Source: Didymodactylos carnosus (lineage: Eukaryota > Rotifera > Eurotatoria > Philodinida > Philodinidae). Taken from it: a DNA stretch of 28,127 bases. This document shows, one piece after another, positions 10,401-20,101 of this stretch. The stretch spans positions 1 through 28,127 of the forward strand of contig CAJNOQ010001835.1 in NCBI GenBank assembly GCA_905250885.1. The letters are read 5' to 3'. The translations under genes and the position numbers were made by a program. The notes under the pieces were generated by a model. The model ran no database searches. It worked only from the letters and a program-made list of their open reading frames with translations, and was not told where the DNA came from. Positions within the stretch are counted from its first letter, which is position 1. Each line of letters starts with the position of its first letter.

Positions 10401-13207
10401 TCAATCAAATTCATCAAAATGTTGCGCTGTTCTTACAATTCTTGAAGATGATAGTTCTCTAGGTAACTTTTTAGGCATGTTCGATATTTCGGGTGATTCT
10501 GGAATATCTGGTGAACGTTTATCATTATCCTCTGTACTATGATCTTTTGAACTTGACCACGTTGTATCTGAGATACGAATATCTAATTGTTTGGGTTCAC
10601 TCTTAGTAAATTTTCCCGCTTTCCATAGATAATAAAAAATACTACCTAATAATCCAAATAATGAAGTTGACACTCCGACAATTATTAGAAGTAAAAGTTG
10701 TGTTTTATCTTTTTCCGTTTTTGCTCCAGTTATTATGGTTAAATTGAAGTCTGTGGCTGTAAGAAAAACATATTTATTATAAAATTCAAAACTTCTCATC
10801 ACGTACTTATTAGATTTTCACAATGGTACCCTGTGTAGGATGGGAAACACTGACATTTGCCATCAATACATTTAGCATCATTCTGACAGGACTGATTTGT
10901 ACCTCCGCATCCGTCATCTAAAATGTAAATTTAACAAACGTCGATCAATGACTTTTTAACGGTGATTCTAACCGCAGTTTTTCCCATCGAATGCCGTTTT
11001 TTCACAATCACACCTATACAATAGATTCTCTTGTGGATAACATACACCACCATTTCGACAAATCGGTGGCAGTGTTGCGGGAGAACAGGGATGTTGATCT
11101 AAATAGACCGATCGAGCATTTATATGTAATAAATTTCTTTTATCAATATCGGACATCTTACGTATTGGAACTGGTGAAGTCGAGATTAATGGTAAACCGT
11201 TTTGTTCAAAACATTTAGCATTCCGTTCTGGAACAAAAACAGTGCAATTTACTTAGTGTTTTAAGAGTTATGATTTCTAAAGACAGCTAAATAGAAATAT
11301 TAAATATTTTGTCAGTGAAATAAACTTTTATATGTGCAAAGTATATGAAGATGTAAGAATAGTATATTATGCTATGATACTCACATATTTAAAACGATTC
11401 TAATCGAACTAGAAATTATTCAAACGTGAGTTATTTTATATTCATCAGAGGAAAAATGTTTTGGCAGAAAAAGATGAATAATACCGTTAGGGATTGTTAC
11501 TTTTATCAAGACTCCCACTCGTCATGTTGAAAAACTTTGTCACCAGCTTATATCTGGTCTAGACGAAATTTTCACGAAACGTTGATCTTATCAAATTGTA
11601 GTTTGCGATAAAAAATCAAATTAATATTTTGCTTTAGTTCCGGGCGAGGGAAGAGGACGAAAACTGCAAAACAGTTATTTTAGTCTCACAAAGATATTTC
11701 GCTGTATAAAAAGCTAGACCAAAAGCAAAAAATCGAACTCTTTTAGACTCTGGACATATGTTTTAGCGACAATTTTAAGAAATTAAACTTTTCTAACGTG
11801 AGCGTACCGGCATTCGTGTAATGAAGAATTCCTGTAATTAGAAGAAAAAATGATTTTGAGAAACTTTTTCTTTTAGAAAGTGAATCATTCTTGCAATATC
11901 TGAGGCAAGAGATATTTTTTCATATATTGTAGAGATTTCTGCTCATGAAAAAGTTGGCAGATATATGCGCACACATGTCCATCAGGCATTGCATGGTCGC
12001 AAACCTATAGAGATGCGACATTAGCATTAAACAAATGAAAATTTGGCTTTTACTCACAGGGATCTCGCGATCCTGCTAAATGACCTTCAAATTCTTTCAT
12101 CGAGGGCTTAAAATTTAGTGCATTTCGACGGAGGACATCTCACAATGGAAATTTTTGATTAAAATCATCATTTCTGATATAGGTAGGGGAGCTTTAGCGG
12201 AAACAGTCTGACTTTTTTGTTCGACTACGATTACGATTTGAAAACTGTTATAGATAATTTGTTCTTATTTTACTAACTTCATGAGAAAGAATAAAGTACT
12301 TACTAATACAGGTATGGAGTGATAGAGAATCGATAATGTTCTGATTAATTTTTTTATGAGTATTTGTTATTGAATCATAACACATAACAGAACAAGTTTG
12401 TGTAGTTGAATGATAGCATTGTTTTGCTATTTGTTTTAATTCACAATAATTACATGGTAATTGTACTTCTGAAGTGATATTAGCGTTAGTTAATGTTGGA
12501 TTATCTAACATATTATAGATATAATGAAATAAACATGAATCGATGTGAAATTGCTGACTCTCATAATCAAAATCTAAATGAAGTCTCGTAGCTTCTTGAC
12601 CATATGTATCAAATGTATTTTTTTGTGTATATCTCAACAAAAATCGTGCATCACGAAATACGTCTGAATCAATAATTACTAATTCATTCAACAAATTTTC
12701 TTCATATCCCCCATTATCTATTACCTAAAATTGTTTTAACCATTAGAAATTTATAGAAAAGCCATGAATTTCCCTCATTACCCTTATGTATTGATAAAAT
12801 TTTTTAAGTGCTTCTGGTGTAACTGTTGTTTTTCTAAAATGAATTATCACCCATTGATAAGCATGTCTATTGCTCACATCACCATATGAAGCAGCAACAT
12901 CTATGTGACAGCTCACGCATGCAAATGTTGTGAATGATGGCATTTGCTCTATAAAACTGTCGAGATACACCGTAGTCTGATCATCACTAGTATTCTCGAT
13001 GATAAGTATTTGAATATATCGTTGATTTTCTAAAGCTTGAGTCATACTAATTGAAGTAGATGAGCCCGAACAATGATATTTCAAAGTATCTTGTTTTGGT
13101 TTTTCTTGTTTACATCCAGCAGAGTTTTCACGATGATATTTAGCAACAGCTCTTGCAAAAGATAAAGAAGAATAAGTATAGACTATAATAATGTGAAAAT
13201 AATTCAT
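10401..13207 (-). CDS. Type I membrane protein with two EGF domains
   Basis: Five minus-strand exons, 13207-12782, 12724-12304, 11227-10973, 10917-10807 and 10756-10401, join with consistent phase to 522 aa. Introns are 57, 1076, 55 and 50 nt, all GT-AG. Residues 1-22 look like a signal peptide. Residues 23 to ~325 form an ectodomain with about 13 scattered Cys (for example FACVSCH, PCNYCEL) that I do not recognise. EGF 1 has Cys 330, 339, 345, 355, 357, 367. EGF 2 has Cys 371, 378, 384, 389, 391, 400 and spans an exon join. The transmembrane helix is ~425-447. The 73-aa cytoplasmic tail is Ser/Pro/Glu-rich with no kinase or other domain. It is likely a cell-surface receptor or adhesion protein. 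Known: EGF modules mediate extracellular protein contact. The ligand is unknown. The weakest join is across the long intron, supported by phase and by the EGF exons otherwise lacking a start. Confidence 0.75.
11228..12303 (-). other. Unusually long intron of the EGF-domain gene
   Basis: Bounded on the minus strand by a consensus donor (GTAAGT at 12303-12298) and an acceptor after a pyrimidine tract (TTTTTGTTCCAG). At 1076 nt it is about twenty times longer than the gene's other introns. No open frame, terminal repeat or hairpin inside explains the length. An old insertion, or two genes wrongly joined, are the alternatives. Confidence 0.55.
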
Positions 13208-13689
13208 TTGAACTTAAATTTTTTATTTGTAATTGTGCGCGGTTTTCCTTCGTAGTTTTTCTCTTTTATTCTTTCGATGAATGACAATAATAGTTAATTT
13301 ATTTTACAACTGAGTAGCCATGAATGTTTTTTGAATAAATCGAGGATGGCAAATAGTAGAAACATGCGGTTTCACCGTCCTGTAGTAAAAACCATAGACT
13401 ATCAGCCCGAATATGTAGAATTGAAAAGTTCGGATAACTAGGTAGTATACTTGACAAGTGAAAAAAGAAGGAATCGCTAAGTACTGAAACCAGAATAAAA
13501 TTTCGAAGATAGCCCACACTGAGTTCTACGAAACTAAGCAAGTATAAGACCACTAGCTAGTAGCTGCCACGTGGTTCTCACAAATTAGCTCTAGGAGCCC
13601 GCGGCTTGTCCAGCTAACGGCCGCCATTTTTTGCTCTTTTTCGAAAAGTTATTGTAATAAAGCTACAAACTAACCTAAAGTGGCAACTA
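13208..13689. other. Intergenic, no gene seen
   Basis: Upstream of the EGF-domain gene. Two overlapping hydrophobic minus-strand frames (13299-13553, 13304-13519) rich in Phe, Leu and Ser are typical of AT-rich noncoding DNA and show no family motif. Confidence 0.4.
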
Positions 13690-14110
13690 GATACCCAAGC
13701 AAAAAAAAGATGGAGCTAGAATCGGGTGGTTGAAGCTAGATAACACGGTTTTCGACCCGGTTAAGCTAGATCCACCTTAAAAAGTTTAACCTAGGATCTG
13801 GCGGTTGAGGAGGTTATAAGCTAGGTTAACCGACCGATCCAGCTAGCTCTATCTTATCTAGCTCCAATCACCCACTTAACCGACCGGTTAAGCTAGTTTC
13901 TGGTATCAAATAGATTAAACACAGGGAGGTTATCAGCTAGGTTAACCGCCTACTTAACCGACCGATCGATCTAGCTCCAACCGGGCAATTAACCGACCGG
14001 TTCAGCTAGTTCCAGACATGAAATGCATTAGATACGGGGAAGTTATCAAGTAGATTAATCTACAGGTAAACAGGGTGGTTGGAGTGCCCAGTTAACCGGG
14101 TAGCTTAAAA
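13690..14110. repeat. Tandem, palindrome-rich CTAGCT/GGTTAACCG repeat
   Basis: A unit of about 115 bp beginning AGGTTATAAGCTAGGTTAACCG repeats at 13811, 13927 and, partially, 14040. Within and around the units the words AGCTAG, GGTTAA, CCGACCGGTTAAGCTAG and their reverse complements recur densely, so the array is both tandem and internally palindromic. GC is higher than the surroundings. No coding potential. The structure resembles a satellite seed or the subterminal part of a DNA element. Confidence 0.75.
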
Positions 14111-14276
14111 AATAAGACGAAGGAATATGTGCCTAACCAGAATCGTAAGATGTAAACGTCTTTTCAAAACGACAAGAAACGGCCAGTAAATGGTAGGAAA
14201 ACGTTTACAAAACGAGCCTAACTTTATCACTATTCTTGATTTTCACTTTATTCTAGATCTAAATTTATAAAGAGCA

Positions 14277-14438
14277 ATGTCATCATCATTATCATATATT
14301 TTGTTTCTTATTTCTATAGTTTATGTTGTTATACTCTCTGTTCATTCAGCGGTTGATAATGGAAATTGCTCGCGTGTCGCGCTGTTTGGCGCCGATCGTC
14401 TGAGATCATCATTCACTTGCGTTCCACCAAATCTCTGA
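14277..14438 (+). CDS. Possible small secreted peptide
   Basis: A 53-codon frame whose first 25 residues (MSSSLSYILFLISIVYVVIL, then SVHSA) have the shape of a signal peptide with an S-x-A-like cleavage site. The mature part of ~28 residues has two Cys and begins VDNGNCSRVALFG. A likely acceptor (TTTATTCTAG, ending 14256) just upstream suggests a 5' leader exon. The local GC content rises sharply from the cleavage site onward. After the stop the same frame continues with Cys-containing sequence interrupted by one further stop, so a longer decayed or spliced protein is possible. The opposite strand is also open (14342 to about 14660). No family recognised. Confidence 0.35.
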   Translation: MSSSLSYILFLISIVYVVILSVHSAVDNGNCSRVALFGADRLRSSFTCVPPNL

Positions 14439-14530
14439 CTTTTAGTTGGGCGATAACGCGAGCCACTAACTACAACCTGTCCGTGGGTGTATATCTGTAC
14501 GCCACAGACCGCGTACGGATCGACAGGCAT

Positions 14531-15974
14531 ATAAACATTTAATTCGTATGACCTTAGACTCCAGCCAAGGAAAAAAATAACTTGGCCAATAAAAAATGCT
14601 CTGATTTGAATAAAAGTACAGTATATCAGTAGGACAAATCCATATAATTTTTACTGAGACAATGGCGAAACGAATGTTCTATAAACTAGTGTTTCATCTG
14701 TTAATCAAACAACCTAACACAGATTTACACAATGACGGGTGAGCACTTTTAGCGTTCCCATTTCCATTTGGCGTCAGAGTAAAAAGGCAGTTTATAGCGC
14801 CTAATTTCGAAAACAATCTAGAACTAAACTGTATTAAGCCCCCCCCACCCGACCCCGCTCAGAAATGATGATTTTCGGTCAAAAAATCGTTTTTGACATA
14901 CGCACATGGAAAGATAGCCTGAAGTGTCTACTTCCAGAATCAGTATTGCTTTTGGTTACAAAATTGTTTTTTCGGGGATATTGAGCAAGTCTTCTAGGAG
15001 TCTCGAAAAACCAGGTCTTCAAATAATAGCTTTTTCCTGGATACTTATCCAATTAAAATTTTTCTGAACGCACAGATTTGCAGAGCAAGCGTTCCTGATC
15101 AAAATAAGACCTCGCATAACGCTATATGACCTTGCATCAAAAAGTTACAAGCATTTTCCTAGAAGTCCTAAAATCGAGTATTTCATACAGCGTTTTCTCT
15201 ATATAAGAGTTACACCTGAAGTGCGTCCCAAAATTTTTAATAGTGGTATGTCGTAGAGAGTTCATTCTTTTTTGTTTAAAAGAGAAAGAGAAACTACATG
15301 GACTGACCGGCGTCAGTTTTTGAATTAGGTCTTAGTTTTTTGTCAACTGAGGATTTTTGGAAAATCCGGAAAGATTTTTCGGGTTTTGGAGGTTGTTGGT
15401 TGCCTGGAAAACCAATAAAGGCTTAACCGAAAAATCGGCGTCGGTCAGACCATGTAGTTAGGTGTCTAGTTTAAAATAAAACAAAGCCGAACTCTCCAGC
15501 TATTGAAAAATCTTGGGACTCACTTCAGGATCCTTTTTGGACCTTGGTCTCTGGAAAACTCCTAAACCGTAAGACTTACAGACAAAAAGTTTTTCATTCC
15601 CGTAACTCATTGTACCTGACATTTATGGAAAGTTTCGTATAGATCGAATGTACGGTGTCGGAGACAATTTCTGAGGGCGGGGGCGGCCCTTAAACTGTTT
15701 TTTGAAATGTTGATCATTAACGTTTTCTTTCTTTTAAAAGTGTATTAAAAAAAGTTAAAAACGCGTTTTTCTTGATCATGTCGATCTTCTCTCTATTAAG
15801 CTAAAAATACAATAGTTCCATAACGCATCGACCAATCACAGATGCCTTACAGTAGACACAAAAAAACCTGTTATTCTAGTTTAGGCTCTTTCACATATTT
15901 AAATTTTTCTATATTACTGTTAAAGCAAAAAAGCTTAAAATAAAACGAACAAACAAATCAAACACGAAAGTGAA
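14531..15974. other. Intergenic, no gene; holds a dispersed repeat copy
   Basis: No coding gene supported. Segment 14867-14940 is the second copy of the dispersed repeat at 3531-3602. A C-rich run (CCCCCCCACCCGACCCC) lies at 14840-14856, and a G-rich stretch (GGGCGGGGGCGG) at 15674-15685; both stand out against the AT-rich background. Confidence 0.45.
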
Positions 15975-17063
15975 CTAGCGTATTTTACATGTTGGACAAT
16001 AATATTCGCTTCTTGATGCTACGTTTAAATTACCTATTCCATCAAAATATTTCTCATAACCCAATCGATGTAGTCTCTGATCTACAGTGTAAAAGAAACA
16101 GAATAATGTTTAAGAAATGAAATGAAAAATCTCATATTAATACAAACCTGAACAATTGCAACATTTTTTTGTTGACCACAAATTACAGTCATGTCCACAT
16201 ATTTTTTGTTTTTTTTCCGTTCTAAGATCAAAATCTTCTGTTATTTTGTTTGTTGTGCTGTCATCAGCGGTGTCTGTTGCAGCTGCTACTATAGACGGTG
16301 GTTTTGGAGTGTCTGTAATTTCTTTAAGATGAATAATATTCAGCCCACGAACTGGTCGTACTTTATGTGTAATGAGAAATTCAATACCTGGCATTAGTAA
16401 AACTTCATTATCTTCCGGTGAAAAATATGAATAATTTTGAATTAGTTTCCCGCTTACACATTCAATATAAAAAAGTGTCCGTTGACCACTTTTACCAAGA
16501 AAGTCTGCTGAATCCAAGACGTCTAATGATCGTGTACAAGAACTAAAACCCCACCAAATGAATTTTTTATCTTTAACAAAGTTACTAGAAATATTACCAT
16601 TAACACCACGATAGACGACGCCTTTAAAAGATGGTAATTTTTCTAAACCGGTAAGTATTAGTTTTAGATAGAAGAAAAATGGTTTTAATTTACTACGATC
16701 GGCCAGACGAAGTGTAGAATTTAATATATAGTAAAAACTTTTTTCTTGTTCCGTTGATTCCGTGGTATACAGCTGAATAGATGCACTTTCATCTATGGTA
16801 AGATTATCATCTTTCGGGTTGGAAGAACAACGTCTTTTAGCAATAGAAACTTTATCTTGAATACGAGGATCAATATTATACTGCTTATGACGTTGTACGC
16901 AGTCTATCGCTTCTTCAAGAGAACGCAGTGGTACGTGTTGATGTTCGGTAATTGGCCACAACTTATCACCAGTTTCGTAAACAAGATCGAAGAAACGCCG
17001 TCGACGGGATGATGTTGTTGGTGGAAGTGATAAGTGTTGCTCATCAGAGAGTGCTTCTGCCAT
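15975..17063 (-). CDS. NAD:arginine ADP-ribosyltransferase with C-terminal Cys cluster
   Basis: Two minus-strand exons, 17063-16148 and 16081-15975, join across a 66-nt intron to 340 aa. The ART fold is clear: YRGV with the NAD-site Arg (R152), the Ser motif in WWGFSSCT (S174, S175), RTLFYIECVSG, and the catalytic-loop Glu in SPEDNEVLLMPG (E220). In arginine-specific members this loop reads ExE; here the first acid is Asp (D218-N219-E220). Known: such enzymes transfer ADP-ribose from NAD to protein side chains. After a Thr/Ala-rich linker (about 255-280) comes a cysteine cluster, C289, C293, C301, C302, C304, and across the intron C334 and C337 (CPTC), probably zinc-binding. No signal peptide in this start; the frame is open upstream to an acceptor-like TTTTAATAG (about 17091), so a further 5' exon is possible. 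Large ART families are typical of bdelloids. Confidence 0.9.
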
Positions 17064-17655
17064 CGAATGTTGTTCAAACGCAGAACATGCTATTAAAAGA
17101 AAAAAGAAAAAGAAATTTCACAATTAGATTGCTCACAGTTGCGTAAGAATGTACAAAGAAAAACATATTTGCTTATTCATGCCCTTTATTTCAACAGAGA
17201 GAAAGAGAGAAAAAATTGTAAAACGATGTGCAGAAGAAAGAAGTAAAAATAATTGCGAAATTTACCTGTGCTTCATTTCTTTCAAAAGATTTGGTTGCTC
17301 TGGTCTATTAAAGTCTGTTGCTCATACAGTCGAATGCTGACAACGTAATCTTTCTTTTTATCATATGTTAACGAGGGAACATCCCGAGGTGAAGCGCTCC
17401 TTTTTCATTCGTTCTTGCGTGGCTCGATAGGGCATCGGATGGAAGTAAAAAGCCTAAGAGGGTTCCGGCGGAGGCTTTTCCCCTGGGGAGTTACAGGCAT
17501 TTTACGCGTTTTCCCAGCGGAAATCGGGCAGAATGAAAGAAATTGTCGTTTCGTCCAGGAAAGTCGTAGAGGGCTGAAATGTTTTTTGGTCGATGTTGAT
17601 AGGGGTCCTCGTTATACCCTGAAAGTGTCCGACCCCTATGGCTTCCCGTCAAAGA
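17064..17655. other. Intergenic; GC-richer segment with a short hairpin
   Basis: No gene supported. Frames at 17149-17340, 17415-17717 and 17491-17712 overlap on both strands and have no domain. A 9-bp stem, ATAGGGGTC/GACCCCTAT, lies around 17598-17640. The segment from 17380 to 17700 is GC-richer than its surroundings and leads into the fold-back at 17656. Confidence 0.4.
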
Positions 17656-17899
17656 GTTGTTGCACTTTTCGAACAGAGAGGAAAATGCAGCGTGACATTG
17701 TGGTGGTTTCAAGTTAAACTCCGAGTTCTTTTTTTCATTTAGCTGTAGCTATTATTTGCTGACGGAAGGTGATCCGAACTCGAGTTTGTACATAATAAAG
17801 GTGTTGAAGTCACAAAAATGAAAAAAAGAGCTCGGAGTTTAACTTGCACCACCACAGTATCACACTGCGTTTTCCTCTCTGTACGAAAAGTGCAACAAC
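17656..17899. repeat. Fold-back element, 85-bp arms
   Basis: Arms 17656-17740 and 17816-17899 are near reverse complements, with GTTGTTGCACTTTTCG outside and CTTTTTTTCATTT inside, and a 75-bp loop lies between. Differences are a few substitutions (for example GCAGCGTGACATTG against GCAGTGTGATACTG). Non-coding; a MITE-like element or a transcribed hairpin are both possible. Confidence 0.8.
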
Positions 17900-18504
17900 G
17901 CTATATGATTGGGTTAAAAAGAAATTTCAATAGTAATTGTTGTTGCACAATTAACTTTTACAGTCTTGAGATCACCCGTCAGGATGAGTTAAAACTAACT
18001 TCCTAATGTATGTTTTAACAGAAAAATACTGAATTTCTTATAGCAATCGTCATCTGCCTATGCAAAACTTTTACAAAAACAAATAAATAACAATAAAAAT
18101 CAGATTACAACAACGGCAACACAGTTTTTTCGTGTTTTGGTAAGTCCAGTTTTTCCTCTATTACTGCTCATGCTTGCTGTAGCTTGCATTTTATTTTTAT
18201 TTCTGTGTGACATTAGAGATGTATGATAAGTAATTAGTGTTTGCGAAAAGAGAAAAGAACGAAGAGATTTCTTCATAACTCGTTATTATGGGTTACCAAT
18301 CAGTCTCTTTGATAACAAGATTCTACTATAATCACTGTTCTAAGCTAAGATGACTAATTCGAACCAAATATTGAATGTCTCTCATATCTTTGTTTTTAGC
18401 AAACACTTCATCTATTTTTTACTCGCCTTCTTCATAGACAATTTTTTTCTCCGTCAAATGTGTCTATCGATTATGTGAATGATGCTCAAAGCATTTCAGT
18501 CAGT
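17900..18504. other. Intergenic, no gene seen
   Basis: AT-rich, with poly-A-like stretches near 18060-18110. No coding signal before the receptor fragment. Confidence 0.4.
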
Positions 18505-18921
18505 TGATCAGTTAGAAAAAAAAGACAAATACTGAATGATGGCAGCGGTAACTGGATTATCGATTGTTACAAAACCCAACGTCTGAGTTTTATTTTGTTA
18601 ATGACTATGATTTTGTTTACATTATTAACCATTCGCAATGTAAAAAAGATGAGCATCACCACAAAACAGCGTGGTATTCTGTTGGTTAGAATGTTGCTCG
18701 CACAAGTCATGGTGATGGTTATTCTCTACTCAGTACCAGTTACGGCACAAAACTTGTACTCTGATTCAAGTTATACTCTGCCATTAGTTCGTGTAGCAAT
18801 GGAAAATTTAGCACAACAAATAGCAAAAAATTCTGATGAAGTAGCGCACAGAATCAGAATCACACACCAACATACGCATTATAATCACTTCATTCAAACG
18901 ATCATACTCGCGGAGTTGTGA
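18505..18921 (+). pseudogene. Truncated rhodopsin-type 7TM receptor fragment
   Basis: The frame is open from 18508 to the stop at 18921. Its middle resembles TM5 through TM6 of an invertebrate rhodopsin-family receptor: a hydrophobic helix ending LLTIRNVKKM, a basic loop TTKQRG, then a helix LLVRMLLAQVMVMVILYSVP followed by VTAQNLY, and an ENLAQQIAK stretch where TM7 should begin. Helices 1-4 and the end of TM7, with its usual NPxxY-like and palmitoylation region, are absent, and the final ~25 residues are His-rich and unrelated. I read this as a gene relic. Known relatives are chemoreceptor- or neuropeptide-type receptors; the ligand class cannot be told. A multi-exon gene using this as one exon is less likely because TM7 decays in frame. 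Confidence 0.6.
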
Positions 18922-19778
18922 GCCGAGCACAGATGTGAAGTCGAAAAGTCTCGAGTTTTTCAAATTGCGGACAGCGGATACTTTACGGAAAAAACTACAG
19001 AAAGCGGATTTTTGTCCACAAAATCCGGACCATCTGGCGAATCTGTTCCTAAGGTAGCTGAAACACTGATTTGACCGTGTTTTACCCGGTTTTCTCTTCG
19101 GGAACATAATGCAATCAAGGTCAATCATTCATGTCAGACTCAGTTTGAAGTTGAGATCAAACTTGTACACAGCAGTTTTATTAACACGCCCTCTCTTTGC
19201 CTAAATCCTTTCTACTTGTCATAAGAACCATATTCATAGTTTTTTCTCATGTATTTCTCAACTATGGTTTGCCATGTAACCGGCATTTGATCTCAGAAGC
19301 AAAGTGAGAGTGGTTACATGTGTTATAGCTCGCGTGTGAGTTTTATCGTAAGGTAACGTTCGCCATATGTGACGAAAACATTCACGCTTGGACTTTCAGA
19401 GAATCTATGTCCGTAGATATTATCGCTAGGATCAGTTCGCTAGGACCAGAATAAATGAAGAAAAACTGCAACTGTGCGAGCGACAGTAAACAGAAAGGGT
19501 GTTATATATCCCTATTGTCGCTCACTGCAAGTGCTGTGTACTTACTCTGTAAATTGGTTATTTTACTGATTTAGTTCTACTTTAAAAAGGATATAACTGC
19601 AAAAAGTTCGAGTATAAAAGTAGTCTACTTTAAGAAATAAAGTGCCTTATATAACAGGCATTGTTTTTCGTCTCGTTTAAAATGAGAGAAAAACCTGGTA
19701 TCGTCAATCATATACGTGGCGAGAGTGTATACATATCTATAATTAGCATTACAGCTGCAAGAAAAAAGGTATTCTACA
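18922..19778. other. Intergenic, no gene; small inverted repeats
   Basis: No coding gene. Short stems are visible: CATGTAACC (from 19273) with GGTTACATG (near 19313), GAGCGACA (19478) with TGTCGCTC (19516), and GTACACAGCA (19163) with TGCTGTGTAC (19532). These could be remnants of terminal repeats of an unidentified element upstream of the retroelement relic. Confidence 0.4.
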
Positions 19779-20101
19779 CGACTTATTCAAGATGCGATAC
19801 ATAGAGCAAAGCAATCTACCACCATTTCTCGCGTGCGACAAGACAAGTCCATAAATGCAAATAAAATATATTCACAACGAAATATAATCCCAATTTACTA
19901 CCTATTATGCGCGCTATAGCTCCAGCTGTCTTTCTACATCCAGATTGTTATACAACACTACCATACATGCATCTTACAGACAGCCACCAAATTTAGGCAG
20001 ACTTCTCACTTCCATCCAACAATATTCTAATCATTCTCCAGCAACTTCTCGGTCATCAACCAAATTGCAAAACGTGTCATACCCTCATCGAAGCAGAATG
20101 A
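19779..20101 (+). mobile_element. Penelope-like retroelement remnant
   Basis: Read across shifting plus-strand frames the segment gives LIQDAIHRAK, then YNPNLLPIMRAI, then SYRQPPNLGRLLTS, then PNCKTCHTLIEAE. This order is the stretch between the reverse transcriptase thumb and the GIY-YIG endonuclease in Penelope-like elements: 'yhPdLp.i..ii', 'fRrpkNLk.LL', 'CktC..i'. The CxxC knuckle is intact but the frames are broken at least twice and no palm motif or GIY-YIG follows, so the copy is dead and partial. Known: these elements retrotranspose and are abundant in bdelloid genomes, often near chromosome ends. Confidence 0.6.

Noticed and set aside
13299-13553. Hydrophobic minus-strand frames, possible membrane protein
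   Set aside because: Two overlapping frames of similar length, Phe/Leu/Ser-rich as expected from AT-rich DNA, no family motif.
17415-18006. Open frames on both strands
   Set aside because: They cover the fold-back arms and a GC-rich segment; overlapping on opposite strands without domains.
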